Positions 1-7,799 of a stretch of 64,000 bases of DNA are shown here, one piece after another. The notes beneath the pieces are model-generated. The model worked only from the letters and a program-made list of their open reading frames with translations, did no database searches and had not been told where the DNA came from. The position numbers were made by a program, and so were the translations under genes. Positions within the stretch are counted from its first letter, which is position 1. Every line of letters starts with the position of its first letter. The DNA comes from Streptomyces sp. 130. Lineage in GTDB: Bacteria; Actinomycetota; Actinomycetes; Streptomycetales; Streptomycetaceae. Location of the stretch: contig NZ_VJNO01000013.1 in the NCBI RefSeq assembly GCF_007096885.1, positions 1-64,000 of the forward strand. Direction: 5' to 3'.

Positions 1-132
1 GGGGCGGCGGGGCGGCCGCCCGCGCCCCCCGCCCCCGCCGCCCCCCCCCCGGGTGCGGGGCGCCCCCCCCCCCCCCGCCCCCCCGCCCCCCGCCCCGCCC
101 CGGGGCCCCCCCCCCCCCCCCGCCCCCCCCCC
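1..132. repeat. low-complexity poly-C/poly-G tract at window edge
   Basis: This stretch is almost only C and G, with C runs of ten or more broken by single G residues. No codon structure or motif is visible. Normal sequence begins around 133, shortly before the first gene. A real locus of this composition would be unusual even in Streptomyces, so a low-quality contig end or assembly artefact is the simplest reading. Confidence 0.7.
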
Positions 133-170
133 GGCGGCGTCGCGTTCATCGGCCGAGGTAGCTTTCCGGC

Positions 171-647
171 ATGGCTGATCTCTATGAGCTGTTGCTGGCA
201 CTGGACCTGAGGGACAGCGTCTCCGACGCGGACATCGCGGAGCTCCGGTGGCACCTCGGGCTGGGGGCCGAACCGGAGGACCTCGGGATCATCACCGTGT
301 GCCCCGAGGTGAGGGAGGACGACAGCGGTGAACCATTTGTCGAGGAGCGCCGCCCGGAGCCCCTGCTGACCGGGTCCGGACCGGCCTGGAAGATCGGCGG
401 GGCGCTCGTATCGGTGTTGACGCCGCCCGCGACGGATTCGCCTGGTACGTGGGCGCTGACCGTCCGGCAGGAAATCCATCCCGACGAGTTCGACCTCCTC
501 GGTGAACTGCTCGGGTGGCTCGCCGCCCACGCCGACGACCGGCACCGGTCCGCCGACGGCGCGGTCCGGGTGGGCTGGACCCGGTTCTACGAAGCGGACC
601 GGTTCGACCCCCTGGTGGTCCAGGACGACGAGGTGCGGTGGCCGTAG
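171..647 (+). CDS. hypothetical protein, 158 aa
   Basis: I do not recognise this family. The protein is acidic, with no signal peptide and no membrane segment. It opens with a Leu-rich stretch (MADLYELLLALDL) and a probable helix containing ELRWHLGLG near residue 30. It ends in a Trp- and acid-rich segment (VGWTRFYEADRFDPLVVQDDEVRWP). The pattern is that of a small soluble cytoplasmic protein. The ATG at 171 is the first start after the low-complexity edge. The gene is followed 42 bases later by an acyl-CoA dehydrogenase on the same strand, but nothing links their functions. Confidence 0.6.
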   Translation: MADLYELLLALDLRDSVSDADIAELRWHLGLGAEPEDLGIITVCPEVREDDSGEPFVEERRPEPLLTGSGPAWKIGGALVSVLTPPATDSPGTWALTVRQEIHPDEFDLLGELLGWLAAHADDRHRSADGAVRVGWTRFYEADRFDPLVVQDDEVRWP

Positions 648-689
648 GCGCCGTCGCTTGATCGTCCCGGGGCGGGGTAGCGAAAGGGC

Positions 690-2648
690 ATGGCCACTGA
701 GAACACACCCGCCGCTTCCGGTTACGCACAGCCCGAGGTCGACGTCCAGGCGCTGGCCCGGGTGCTCGACGGGGAGTACGCCGGTATCCGCGATCTCGTC
801 CGGAGCAACCTGGTGGCGTACGCCTCCGTGCTGGAGGAGGCCGAGGAGCTCGGACGCGAGGCGTATCGCGAGCGGGTGCGGGAGATCGTGGTGGAGATGG
901 CCGCGACCGGGCAGACCGGGATGGGGTTCCCGCGGGAGTACGGCGGGGGCGGTGACGTCGGGGCGTCCATCGCCGCGTTCGAGACGCTTGCCTTCGGGGA
1001 CCTGTCCGTGCTGGTGAAGGTGGGGGTGCAGTTCGGGCTCTTCGGCGGGGCGATCGCGCAGCTGGGCACCGAGCGCCACCACCGGGCCCTTCTGCCGGAC
1101 CTGATCACCGGGCGCCTGATGGGGTGCTTCGCGATGACCGAGACCGGGCACGGCTCCGACGTGCAGTCGCTCGGGACGGTCGCGCGGTACGACCCCGGCA
1201 CCCGGGAGTTCGTCCTGACCACCCCGGACGACGGGGCGTGCAAGGACTACATCGGCAACGCCGCCCGCCACGCGGAGCTCGCCGTCGTCTTCGCCCAGCT
1301 GGAGGTCGGCGGAAAGGCGGAGGGCGTGCACGCCTTCGTCGTACGCGTCCGGCAGGACGGCGAGGTGGTGCCCGGCGTCCGGATCGAGGACGACGGGCCC
1401 AAGATGGGCCTCAACGGCGTCGACAACGGCCGCATCCGCTTCGACGGGGTGCGCGTGCCGCGCGAGGCGCTGCTCAACCGGTTCGCCGACGTCACGGCCG
1501 AGGGCGTCTACGAGAGCCCGATCGAGAACCCCGGACGGCGCTTCTTCACCATGCTCGGGACCCTCGTGCAGGGCCGGGTCAGCGTCGCCGGCGCCGGGGT
1601 CGGCGCGGCCAAGGTGGCCCTCGCGATCGCCACCAAGTACGCCGTGCGGCGGCGGCAGTTCGCGACCGCCCCGGGCACCGGGGAGCAGCTGCTCCTCGAC
1701 TACGGGCTGCACCAGCGCCGCCTGCTGCCGCTCCTCGCCCGTACCTACGCCCTGCACTTCGCCCAGGACGTCGTACGCGGCCAGTTGCACGACGTCTTCT
1801 CCGGCACCGAGGGCGACGAACGGGCCCGGCGCCTCCTGGAGTCCCGGGCCGCCGGCACCAAGGCGCTCGCCACCTGGCACGCCACCCGGGTCGTCCAGGA
1901 GTGCCGCGAGGCGTGCGGCGGCGCCGGCTACCTCAGCGTCAACCGGTTCGCCGCGCTCAAGGCCGACAGCGACATCTTCACCACGTTCGAGGGCGACAAC
2001 CACGTCCTGCTCCAGCTCGTGGCCAAGGGCCTGCTCACCCATTACGCGAGTGAGTTCGAGGACCTGGACCAGCTCGGCACGGTCCGCCATGTCGCCGGGC
2101 TCGCCGTCGAGACGGTCCTGGAGAAGACCTCGGCCCACAAGCTGCTGGAGCGGGTGCGGGACCTGCTGCCGGGCGGCGACGAGTGGGACCGCGAGGCCGG
2201 GCTGCTCGACCCGGAGTACCAGCTCGCCATGGTCCGCTTCCGCGAGGAGCACATGCTCGCCGGTGTGGCCCGCAGGCTCAAGCGCGGCATCGACGAGCAC
2301 GAAGACCCCGGCGCCGTTTTCTCCCGCGTCCAGGACCACGTCATCGCCGTCGCCCGCGCACACGTCGAACGGCTGGTCCTCGAAGCGTTCACGGAGAAGG
2401 TGCGCGCGCTGCCCGAGGGCGGGAACAAGGAGGCGCTTCGGCTGCTGTGCGACCTCTTCGCGCTCTCGGTCATCGAGGCGGACCGGGCCTGGTTCATGGA
2501 GCACGGCCGGCTGACCGTCCAGCGCTCCAAGGCGATCAGCCGCGAGGTGAACGACCTCTGCCGCAAGGTCCGGCCGCTCGCGGTCGGCCTCGTGGACGCC
2601 TGGGGCATCCCGGACGAGATGCTGCGCGCGCCGGACCTGGTGGGCTAG
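690..2648 (+). CDS. acyl-CoA dehydrogenase/oxidase family flavoprotein
   Basis: The 652-residue protein belongs to the acyl-CoA dehydrogenase/oxidase family, which oxidises acyl-CoA at the alpha-beta bond using FAD. The flavin-binding middle-domain signature CFAMTETGHGSDVQS lies near residue 145. The second flavin segment GGAGYLSVNRFAALKADSDIFTTFEGDN lies near residues 410-437. It contains the TFEGDN stretch where acyl-CoA oxidases carry the catalytic glutamate. The protein is longer than ordinary dehydrogenases (~390 residues), with a ~200-residue helical C-terminal domain as in oxidases. Whether oxygen or an electron-transfer flavoprotein is the acceptor cannot be read here. The stop overlaps the convergent methyltransferase by four bases. 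Confidence 0.9.
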   Translation: MATENTPAASGYAQPEVDVQALARVLDGEYAGIRDLVRSNLVAYASVLEEAEELGREAYRERVREIVVEMAATGQTGMGFPREYGGGGDVGASIAAFETLAFGDLSVLVKVGVQFGLFGGAIAQLGTERHHRALLPDLITGRLMGCFAMTETGHGSDVQSLGTVARYDPGTREFVLTTPDDGACKDYIGNAARHAELAVVFAQLEVGGKAEGVHAFVVRVRQDGEVVPGVRIEDDGPKMGLNGVDNGRIRFDGVRVPREALLNRFADVTAEGVYESPIENPGRRFFTMLGTLVQGRVSVAGAGVGAAKVALAIATKYAVRRRQFATAPGTGEQLLLDYGLHQRRLLPLLARTYALHFAQDVVRGQLHDVFSGTEGDERARRLLESRAAGTKALATWHATRVVQECREACGGAGYLSVNRFAALKADSDIFTTFEGDNHVLLQLVAKGLLTHYASEFEDLDQLGTVRHVAGLAVETVLEKTSAHKLLERVRDLLPGGDEWDREAGLLDPEYQLAMVRFREEHMLAGVARRLKRGIDEHEDPGAVFSRVQDHVIAVARAHVERLVLEAFTEKVRALPEGGNKEALRLLCDLFALSVIEADRAWFMEHGRLTVQRSKAISREVNDLCRKVRPLAVGLVDAWGIPDEMLRAPDLVG

Positions 2649-3469
2649 GGCCGGTCTTCAGACCCCCTCTGCCGCGCGACGCGGACGGCGGTCGTCGCCA
2701 GGGTCACGTAGTGCATCGTGAAGCGTCCGCCCAGCGCGTCGATGGCGTCGCCCACCGCCGACAGGATCTCCGTCAGCTGATCGGGGCCGAGCCGGGTCAG
2801 GCCCCCGGTGGTCGGGAGCAGGTCCAGCCACTGGTCCCGGGTGTAGGGGCGCTCCCAGTCGAACCTCCACTGCTCCGGTTCGTGGAAGTGCCCGGTCGCG
2901 CGGATCTGTTCGGCGGTCTTCGCGTACCCCGCGCGGTACGCGTCCAGCGGGCGCCGCGCCGGCTGACCGCTGAAGGGCGAGTTCGGCGCCACCCGGCGCA
3001 AGGCCGCCGCGAACGCCTCCGCCACCTCGGCGGGCGGCTCGAAGACGTGCCCGAAGACCGCCAGGCGCCCGCCCGGCCGCAGCACCAGGGCCGCCTTTTC
3101 GGCGCCCACCGCCGGGTTCACCCAGTGCCACGACTGGGCGGCGGTCACCGCGTCGAACGTCCGGCCCGCCGGGTCCCACGCCTCGAAGGTCGCCACCTCG
3201 ACCGGGACGCCGTGCGCGCGTGCCAAGTCCGCCATCCGGGCATCCGGTTCGACGCCGAGCACCGTACAGCCCGCCGCCCGGAACTGGCGGGCCGCGATCC
3301 CGGTACCGCAGCCGACGTCCAGCACGTCCGGTCCGGGGCTGCCGTCGGCGACACGGGTCACCAGGGCGTCGGGATAGGGAGGGCGGGCTTCGTCGTAGCG
3401 CCGTGCGTCGGTGCCGAAGGACTCCGCGGTCCGCCGGGCGTGATGAGGTTCTCGCGGTAGAGTGGGCAT
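2645..3469 (-). CDS. class I SAM-dependent methyltransferase
   Basis: The 274-residue protein has the Rossmann methyltransferase fold. Motif I is DVLDVGCGTGIAARQF (near residue 48), followed by an acidic strand end (LGVEPD) and the WHWVN segment typical of UbiE/type-11-like methyltransferases. LRPGGRLAVFGH forms the post-catalytic strand. The substrate is unknown. It is divergent from the TetR gene, and an inverted repeat lies between them, so the TetR protein probably controls it. The ATG at 3469 is preceded by AAGGTG on the coding strand. Confidence 0.85.
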   Translation of the reverse strand: MPTLPREPHHARRTAESFGTDARRYDEARPPYPDALVTRVADGSPGPDVLDVGCGTGIAARQFRAAGCTVLGVEPDARMADLARAHGVPVEVATFEAWDPAGRTFDAVTAAQSWHWVNPAVGAEKAALVLRPGGRLAVFGHVFEPPAEVAEAFAAALRRVAPNSPFSGQPARRPLDAYRAGYAKTAEQIRATGHFHEPEQWRFDWERPYTRDQWLDLLPTTGGLTRLGPDQLTEILSAVGDAIDALGGRFTMHYVTLATTAVRVARQRGSEDRP

Positions 3470-3498
3470 GCGTTCACCTTAGTGGGCAAGTGCCCACT
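3461..3498. promoter_or_regulatory. probable TetR-family operator with three half-sites
   Basis: AGTGGGCA occurs at 3461-3468 and again at 3481-3488. The second copy is followed after two bases by its exact complement TGCCCACT (3491-3498), giving an 8+2+8 palindrome. The two direct copies are 20 bases apart, about two helical turns. The site lies between a methyltransferase gene and a TetR-type gene transcribed away from it, the usual place for an autoregulatory operator. Binding by the neighbouring protein is inferred from position and symmetry. Confidence 0.6.
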
Positions 3499-3541
3499 CG
3501 CCAAGGCCGGCGGGGACGCGGACGACATGGGGAGTGAGTAC

Positions 3542-4135
3542 GTGCCGACCGGAGTGCACCTTCGCGACGCCCGGCAGCAGCTGTTCGACGCCGCCGAGCG
3601 CGTCCTGCTGCGGGACGGCCCGAACGGTCTGACCAGCAGGGCCGTCACCGATGAGGCGGGCTGCGCCAAGGGCGTACTGCACCGTCACTTCGCCGACTTC
3701 GACGCCTTCCTGGCCGATCTCGTGCTCGACCGGGCCGCGGATCTCGACGCGCGGGCGCGGACGCTGAGCGAGAGCGCCGGCACCGGCACCGTGGCGGGCA
3801 ACCTCACCGACGCGCTGACCGGCCTGTTCGGGCCGGTGCCGGTGGCGATCATCCCCCTCATCACCTTCCGGGACGAGCTGCGCGCGCGCCTCAGGCAGGC
3901 GACACCGCAGGGCGGCATCGCGATCCTCGCCCAGATCACCAGCGCCGTCTCCGGCTACCTCACGCAGGAGCGCGCGCTGGGCCGGGTGTCGGTCGGCGCC
4001 GACATCGACTCCCTCACCCTCTCCCTCGTCGGGGGCGGGCACCTGCTGTTCGCGGACCGCGACCCCGGGCCGCCGGACGCGGCGGCGGTCGGCAAGCTGG
4101 TGGCCACGGTGCTCGCGGACGTCGTACGGCGGTGA
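3542..4135 (+). CDS. TetR/AcrR family transcriptional regulator
   Basis: An N-terminal helix-turn-helix of TetR type is seen: LRDARQQLFDAAERVLLRDG, then LTSRAVTDEAGCAKGVLHRHF, where the recognition helix ends in the usual GxLYxHF-like form. The C-terminal ~140 residues would be the ligand-binding and dimer domain. I chose the GTG at 3542 because GGGGAG lies seven bases upstream. An in-frame ATG at 3527 would add five residues. A palindromic operator lies just upstream, so self-repression and control of the divergent methyltransferase are likely. The inducer is unknown. Confidence 0.85.
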   Translation: MPTGVHLRDARQQLFDAAERVLLRDGPNGLTSRAVTDEAGCAKGVLHRHFADFDAFLADLVLDRAADLDARARTLSESAGTGTVAGNLTDALTGLFGPVPVAIIPLITFRDELRARLRQATPQGGIAILAQITSAVSGYLTQERALGRVSVGADIDSLTLSLVGGGHLLFADRDPGPPDAAAVGKLVATVLADVVRR

Positions 4136-4248
4136 CGTGCGGCCGACGGGCCGTCCGGCTACCCAGGGCGGATGAGTATCCCCGCTCAGCCGGGCGGACG
4201 TGCGGCGCACGACGATGGAACTCTCCCCGAGCGAACCGGAGATACCCC

Positions 4249-4911
4249 ATGATCAGCCGTCTTGCCGGTCAACTGGTGCCCGCCTTCGGGCGGTTGACAC
4301 TCACCACCGAAGCGGATGCCGTCCTGCCCCCGTCCGGCATCATCGCCGCCAACCACACCTCGCTCGCGGACCCCGCGATCGTCCTGGCGGCCCTGCGCCT
4401 CCTCGGCGCCCGGCCCGTCGTCATGGCGACCGCCGGGCTCTGGCGCGTGCCCCTGCTCGGCCGCGCCCTGGCGCGCGAGGGCCACATCCCCGTCCACCGC
4501 GGCGACGCCCGCGCCGGCCGGGCCGTCGGCCTCGCCCAGGAGGCGCTGGAGCGGGGCCGGCACATCCTGATCTACGCGGAGGGCGGCCTCCCGGACCGCG
4601 GCGACGCGGCCGAGGCCGCGCCGGGCGCCTTCCACCGCGGCCTCGCCCGGCTCGCCCACCGCACCGGCGCGCCCGTCATCCCGCTGGGTCAGGCGGGGGC
4701 CCGCCGGGTCACCTCGGGCTCGGCCGCCAAGCAGCTCGCCGGCCTGGCCACGGCCCCGTTGCGCCGCCCCCGTCTGCACGTCCACGTCGGCCCGCCGCTG
4801 CGACTCGACGGCGACGGCCCGGCGGCCACCGCACAGGCCCGCCTCGCCGTCACCGCCGCCTGGCGGACGGCGGCCGCCAGGCTGGGGGAGCCCGCCGCCC
4901 TCACCGCGTAA
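4249..4911 (+). CDS. 1-acyl-glycerol-3-phosphate acyltransferase-like (PlsC family)
   Basis: The 220-residue protein has the PlsC acyltransferase motifs in order. They are the catalytic NHTSLAD (NHxxxxD form) near residue 35, a VMATAGLWRVPLLGRAL block, GHIPVHRGD, and IYAEGGLPDRG in place of the usual PEGTR-type motif. Such enzymes move an acyl chain from acyl-CoA or acyl-ACP to lysophosphatidic acid or a related acceptor at the membrane. The change in the third motif suggests a divergent acceptor. GGAG lies upstream of the ATG. It ends ten bases before the convergent isochorismate synthase and has no obvious role in the siderophore locus. Confidence 0.8.
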   Translation: MISRLAGQLVPAFGRLTLTTEADAVLPPSGIIAANHTSLADPAIVLAALRLLGARPVVMATAGLWRVPLLGRALAREGHIPVHRGDARAGRAVGLAQEALERGRHILIYAEGGLPDRGDAAEAAPGAFHRGLARLAHRTGAPVIPLGQAGARRVTSGSAAKQLAGLATAPLRRPRLHVHVGPPLRLDGDGPAATAQARLAVTAAWRTAAARLGEPAALTA

Positions 4912-4920
4912 CCCCGCGGC

Positions 4921-6117
4921 TCAGAGCTCGGCGCCCACCGCGCTCAGGAAGGTGCGGAACTTCGCGGCGGTCTCGGCGGTCTCCGCCTCGGGTTCGGACG
5001 CCGCGACGACACCCGCACCGGCGTAGAGGCGCAGCGTGCGCTCCTCCGCCTCGGCGCAGCGGATGGTGACGACCCATTCCCCGTCGCCGCGCGCGTCGCC
5101 CCAGCCGACCATGCCCGTGAAGAAGCCACGGTCGAACGGCTCGGTCCCGGTCAGCACCTGCCGGGCCGTCGCCGTCGGCGTCCCGCACACCGCCGGGGTG
5201 GGGTGCAGGGCGCAGGCCAGTGTGAGCGCGGAGACGTCCGGGTCGGCGAGCGTGCCCGTCACCGTGGTGGACAGGTGCCACATGGTCGCGGTACGGATCA
5301 GCGTCGGCCGCGGCGGCACGGTCATCCCGGAGCAGTAGGGGGCGAGCGCCTGGTGCACGGCGTCCACGACGACGGCGTGCTCGTGGAGGTCCTTGGCGGA
5401 TTCCAGGAGCGCGGCGGCGCGGCGGACGTCCTCGGCGAGATCGTCGCTGCGCGGGGCCGAGCCCGCGAGGGGATTGGAGACCAGCCGGCGGCCCCGGCGG
5501 GAGACGAGGAGTTCGGGGCTGGCGCCGATCAGGGTGCGGCCGGGGCCGGTGGGGAGCGCGAAGGTGTAGCCGGAGGGGTCGCGGCGGGCCAGGCGCTGGA
5601 GCATGGCGGGCACGTCCAGCGGTGCCGGCGAGGTGAGTTCGAGGGTGCGCGCGAGGACGACCTTGCTGAATTCGCCGCGCCACATCCGTTCCACGGCCGA
5701 GGCCACGCCCTTCGCGTAGACCTCCGGCTCCGGCACCTGCCGGATCTGCCATCCGGGGGAGGCGACCCCCGGCGAGGGCAGGGCGATGAGGGGGTCGGAG
5801 GTGAGCGGCGGCCCGGTGCGCAGCGCGGTGGGCACGCTCAGGGCGGCCGGCTGCGTGTGGTCGAACGGGATCGCGCCCATGACCACCGGCGATCGCTGTC
5901 CGGCGTCGGCGGCCTCCGCCAGGGTGTCCGCCGCGCGCCGGTCCACCGGCTGTGCGCCGTGCGGCACTTCGCGGCCCGGGCCAGGGGCCAGCAGGGTGTG
6001 TCTCGGGGTGGCGAGGAAGCGGGCGCCGGGCGCGTAGGCGTCCAGGAGGGAGGTGGCCGCCCCGGTGGCCGGATGGGCCTCGGGTATGGGTGTGGCGACT
6101 CGGGATGCCGTCGACAC
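4921..6117 (-). CDS. dhbC: isochorismate synthase (DhbC/EntC-like)
   Basis: The 398-residue protein has the chorismate-binding enzyme fold that converts chorismate to isochorismate. Family blocks seen in order are [10 protein letters not shown], an [13 protein letters not shown] block, [34 protein letters not shown] and the glycine-rich [15 protein letters not shown] with a final TAAKF helix. The GTG at 6117 was chosen because CGGAG lies five bases upstream; a longer reading would begin at 6201. An iron box lies about 125 bases upstream. The gene supplies the first step towards 2,3-dihydroxybenzoate or salicylate. The enzymes for the later steps are not in this window. Confidence 0.9.
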   Translation of the reverse strand: MSTASRVATPIPEAHPATGAATSLLDAYAPGARFLATPRHTLLAPGPGREVPHGAQPVDRRAADTLAEAADAGQRSPVVMGAIPFDHTQPAALSVPTALRTGPPLTSDPLIALPSPGVASPGWQIRQVPEPEVYAKGVASAVERMWRGEFSKVVLARTLELTSPAPLDVPAMLQRLARRDPSGYTFALPTGPGRTLIGASPELLVSRRGRRLVSNPLAGSAPRSDDLAEDVRRAAALLESAKDLHEHAVVVDAVHQALAPYCSGMTVPPRPTLIRTATMWHLSTTVTGTLADPDVSALTLACALHPTPAVCGTPTATARQVLTGTEPFDRGFFTGMVGWGDARGDGEWVVTIRCAEAEERTLRLYAGAGVVAASEPEAETAETAAKFRTFLSAVGAEL

Positions 6118-6242
6118 GGGGACTCCGTTCTCGATGGCCCCGTGGGCGGGGCCAGGGATGAGGATGCGCTGAGGAGCTGCGCCGGTTCGGCGCGGCGGCA
6201 CGCCTGCGGCGGGTCTTCACCCGGAGCAGCACCTACGGTAGG

Positions 6243-6261
6243 TTAGGTGAGGGTAACCTAA
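6243..6261 (-). promoter_or_regulatory. iron box (DmdR/IdeR type) for isochorismate synthase
   Basis: TTAGGTGAGGGTAACCTAA matches the Streptomyces DmdR consensus TTAGGTTAGGCTCACCTAA at 16 of 19 positions. It lies upstream of the isochorismate synthase gene, which is read leftward. The ferrous-bound repressor would be expected to shut off transcription when iron is plentiful. A second box 115 bases away faces the divergent operon. Confidence 0.85.
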
Positions 6262-6375
6262 GTTTCCTTGTTCGCGCAGGAGGGCGGTGGGGTTCAGGCC
6301 ATGAATCCGGCGTCCGAACTGCGTTTCCCGGCAGCCGGGTTGACGGGGTGGGTGCCTGTGTCGCGCGTGTCGATG

Positions 6376-6394
6376 TTAGGTTAGCCTTGCCTCG
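6376..6394 (+). promoter_or_regulatory. iron box upstream of the aryl carrier protein gene
   Basis: TTAGGTTAGCCTTGCCTCG matches the DmdR consensus at 14 of 19 positions, with a perfect first half. It lies 205 bases before the aryl carrier protein start. If transcription starts near the box, the mRNA would carry a GC-rich leader of roughly 180-200 bases. No reading frame with a convincing start was seen in that leader. Confidence 0.75.
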
Positions 6395-6599
6395 GCCGGA
6401 GGGGGGACTGTGGCCGATTCCACCAGCCTTCGCCGCGGGCGCCGCGCCCCGCCGGGCGGCCCGGGCCGCGCCCTCGCGCGCCCTGTGAACGCCCCCGCCC
6501 CGGGCGGATGTTCACGCGTGCGCCGCCGCGCCGGGCCCGTAAGCACCGTCACTCTCGCTCCGACCCGTCGTCGGCGCCCACCCACTGAGGAGTACCCCG

Positions 6600-6839
6600 A
6601 TGAGCCAGACCTTGTCACCCGAGCGTGTCAGGGCCGACATCGCCGAACTGCTGGGCTGCGAGCCCGGTGAGATCGCGTCCGACGAGAATCTGGTCGACCT
6701 CGGTCTCGACTCGATGCGGATCATGGTCCTGGTGGAGCGCTGGCGCGCCGCGGGGGCGACCGCCCTGGAGTTCCCCGATCTCTTCGAGCTGCCCGAACTC
6801 GGCCACTGGCAGGCGCTGCTGGCGGGTGAGGCCGCATGA
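6600..6839 (+). CDS. stand-alone aryl carrier protein
   Basis: A 79-residue phosphopantetheine carrier protein. The attachment motif is DLGLDSMRIM with Ser38 as the probable pantetheine site. The helix after it (VLVERWRAAG) and the ending resemble the carrier domain fused to isochorismatase in EntB/DhbB. Here no isochorismatase is attached. It would present an activated aryl acid to the first condensation domain of the NRPS. A strong GAGGAG precedes the ATG, and the end overlaps the next gene by four bases, so the two are translationally coupled. The ligase that loads it is not in the window. Confidence 0.85.
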   Translation: MSQTLSPERVRADIAELLGCEPGEIASDENLVDLGLDSMRIMVLVERWRAAGATALEFPDLFELPELGHWQALLAGEAA

Positions 6840-7705
6840 GCCGCACCGACCGCCGCGACCGCCACCTGGACCGGATCGCCGAAGTGCGCGCCGGTCTGCA
6901 CGCCGAGAAGGTCGGCTACCCGATCGGCATCCGGGAGACCGAGGTCGTGCGCACGGCCCCCGTCGGCGCGGGCCTGCTGCGCGTGACGCTGGGCGGCCCC
7001 GGCACCGAGGGGTTCGAGGCCCACGCGCCCGACGAGCACGTCAAGCTGATCTTCCGGGAGCCGGACGGCACCCTGCGTCTGCCCGAGCGGAACGGGGCGA
7101 TGCTGCGCTGGCCGAGGCCCGTGCCGACCTCCCGCGAGTACACCGTGCGGCGCTACGACCCCGTCGCCGGTGAGATCGACATCGACATCGCCGTCCACGA
7201 GGGCGGACTCGCCTCCGAATGGGCCGGCAAGGCGCGGCCCGGCGACACCGTCCACGTCGCCGGACCGCCCGGCGGGCTGATCGTCCCGCACACCTACGAC
7301 CGCTATCTGCTCGCCGGGGACCTCACCGCCCTGCCCGCCGTCGCCCGATGGCTGGAGGAGCTGCCGAGGACCGCCAAGGGCTGGGCGTTCGTCGAAGTCG
7401 CGGACGCCGCCGAGGAGATCGGGCTCCTCGCGCCCGAGGGCGTCGAGGTCCACTGGCTGCACCGCGACGGCGCGCCCGCCGGCTCCGGTGACGCGCTGGC
7501 CCGGGCCGCGATGTCCGTCACCGTGCCCCAGGGGGAGCGGGTGTACGTCTGGGTGGCCGGCGAGGCCGGGCAGATCAAGCCGCTGCGCCGCTGGGTCCGG
7601 GACGAACTCCGCCTGGGCAAGGGCGACTACGACATCACCGGCTACTGGAAGCGGGGCGTCGCGGATTTCGACGAGGACGACCACGACCACGGTCACGACC
7701 ACTGA
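6836..7705 (+). CDS. siderophore-interacting protein (flavin-dependent ferric-siderophore reductase)
   Basis: The 289-residue protein belongs to the ViuB/YqjH family, which reduces imported ferric siderophore in the cytoplasm and releases iron. The FAD-binding motif SREYTVRRYDP (RxYTxR) lies near residue 101. GPPGGLIVP follows, then a C-terminal NAD(P)H-type domain containing YVWVAGEAGQIKPLRRW and GYWKRG. The last residues, DFDEDDHDHGHDH, form an acidic and His-rich tail that could bind metal. Catechol-type siderophores are the usual substrates of this family. It lies directly between the carrier protein and the importer genes. Confidence 0.9.
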   Translation: MSRTDRRDRHLDRIAEVRAGLHAEKVGYPIGIRETEVVRTAPVGAGLLRVTLGGPGTEGFEAHAPDEHVKLIFREPDGTLRLPERNGAMLRWPRPVPTSREYTVRRYDPVAGEIDIDIAVHEGGLASEWAGKARPGDTVHVAGPPGGLIVPHTYDRYLLAGDLTALPAVARWLEELPRTAKGWAFVEVADAAEEIGLLAPEGVEVHWLHRDGAPAGSGDALARAAMSVTVPQGERVYVWVAGEAGQIKPLRRWVRDELRLGKGDYDITGYWKRGVADFDEDDHDHGHDH

Positions 7706-7762
7706 ACCGTCACGGGACCGGGGGCGCGCAGCCGCGGGTTGTCCCCCCGAAAGGCCATCAAG

Positions 7763-7781
7763 TAAGGTGAGCCTTACCTAA
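7763..7781 (+). promoter_or_regulatory. iron box upstream of the ferric-siderophore importer/NRPS operon
   Basis: TAAGGTGAGCCTTACCTAA matches the DmdR consensus at 15 of 19 positions and is nearly a perfect palindrome. It lies 18 bases before the ATG of the binding protein gene. Its close position suggests the repressor directly blocks the promoter of an operon running through the importer, the NRPS and the exporter. Confidence 0.85.
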
Positions 7782-7799
7782 GTAGCAAGGAGCTTCGGA

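Larger units (their letters stand above)
6118..6599. other. divergent promoter region between isochorismate synthase and carrier protein
   Basis: These 482 bases hold two iron boxes (6243-6261 and 6376-6394) and no convincing gene. The part from 6395 to 6585 is GC-rich leader. GAGGAG at 6587-6592 is the ribosome binding site of the carrier protein gene. Confidence 0.7.

Noticed and set aside
6410..6670. 86-residue frame in the leader of the aryl carrier protein gene
   Set aside because: Arg/Pro-rich, no ribosome site, and it overlaps the true carrier protein start in another frame.
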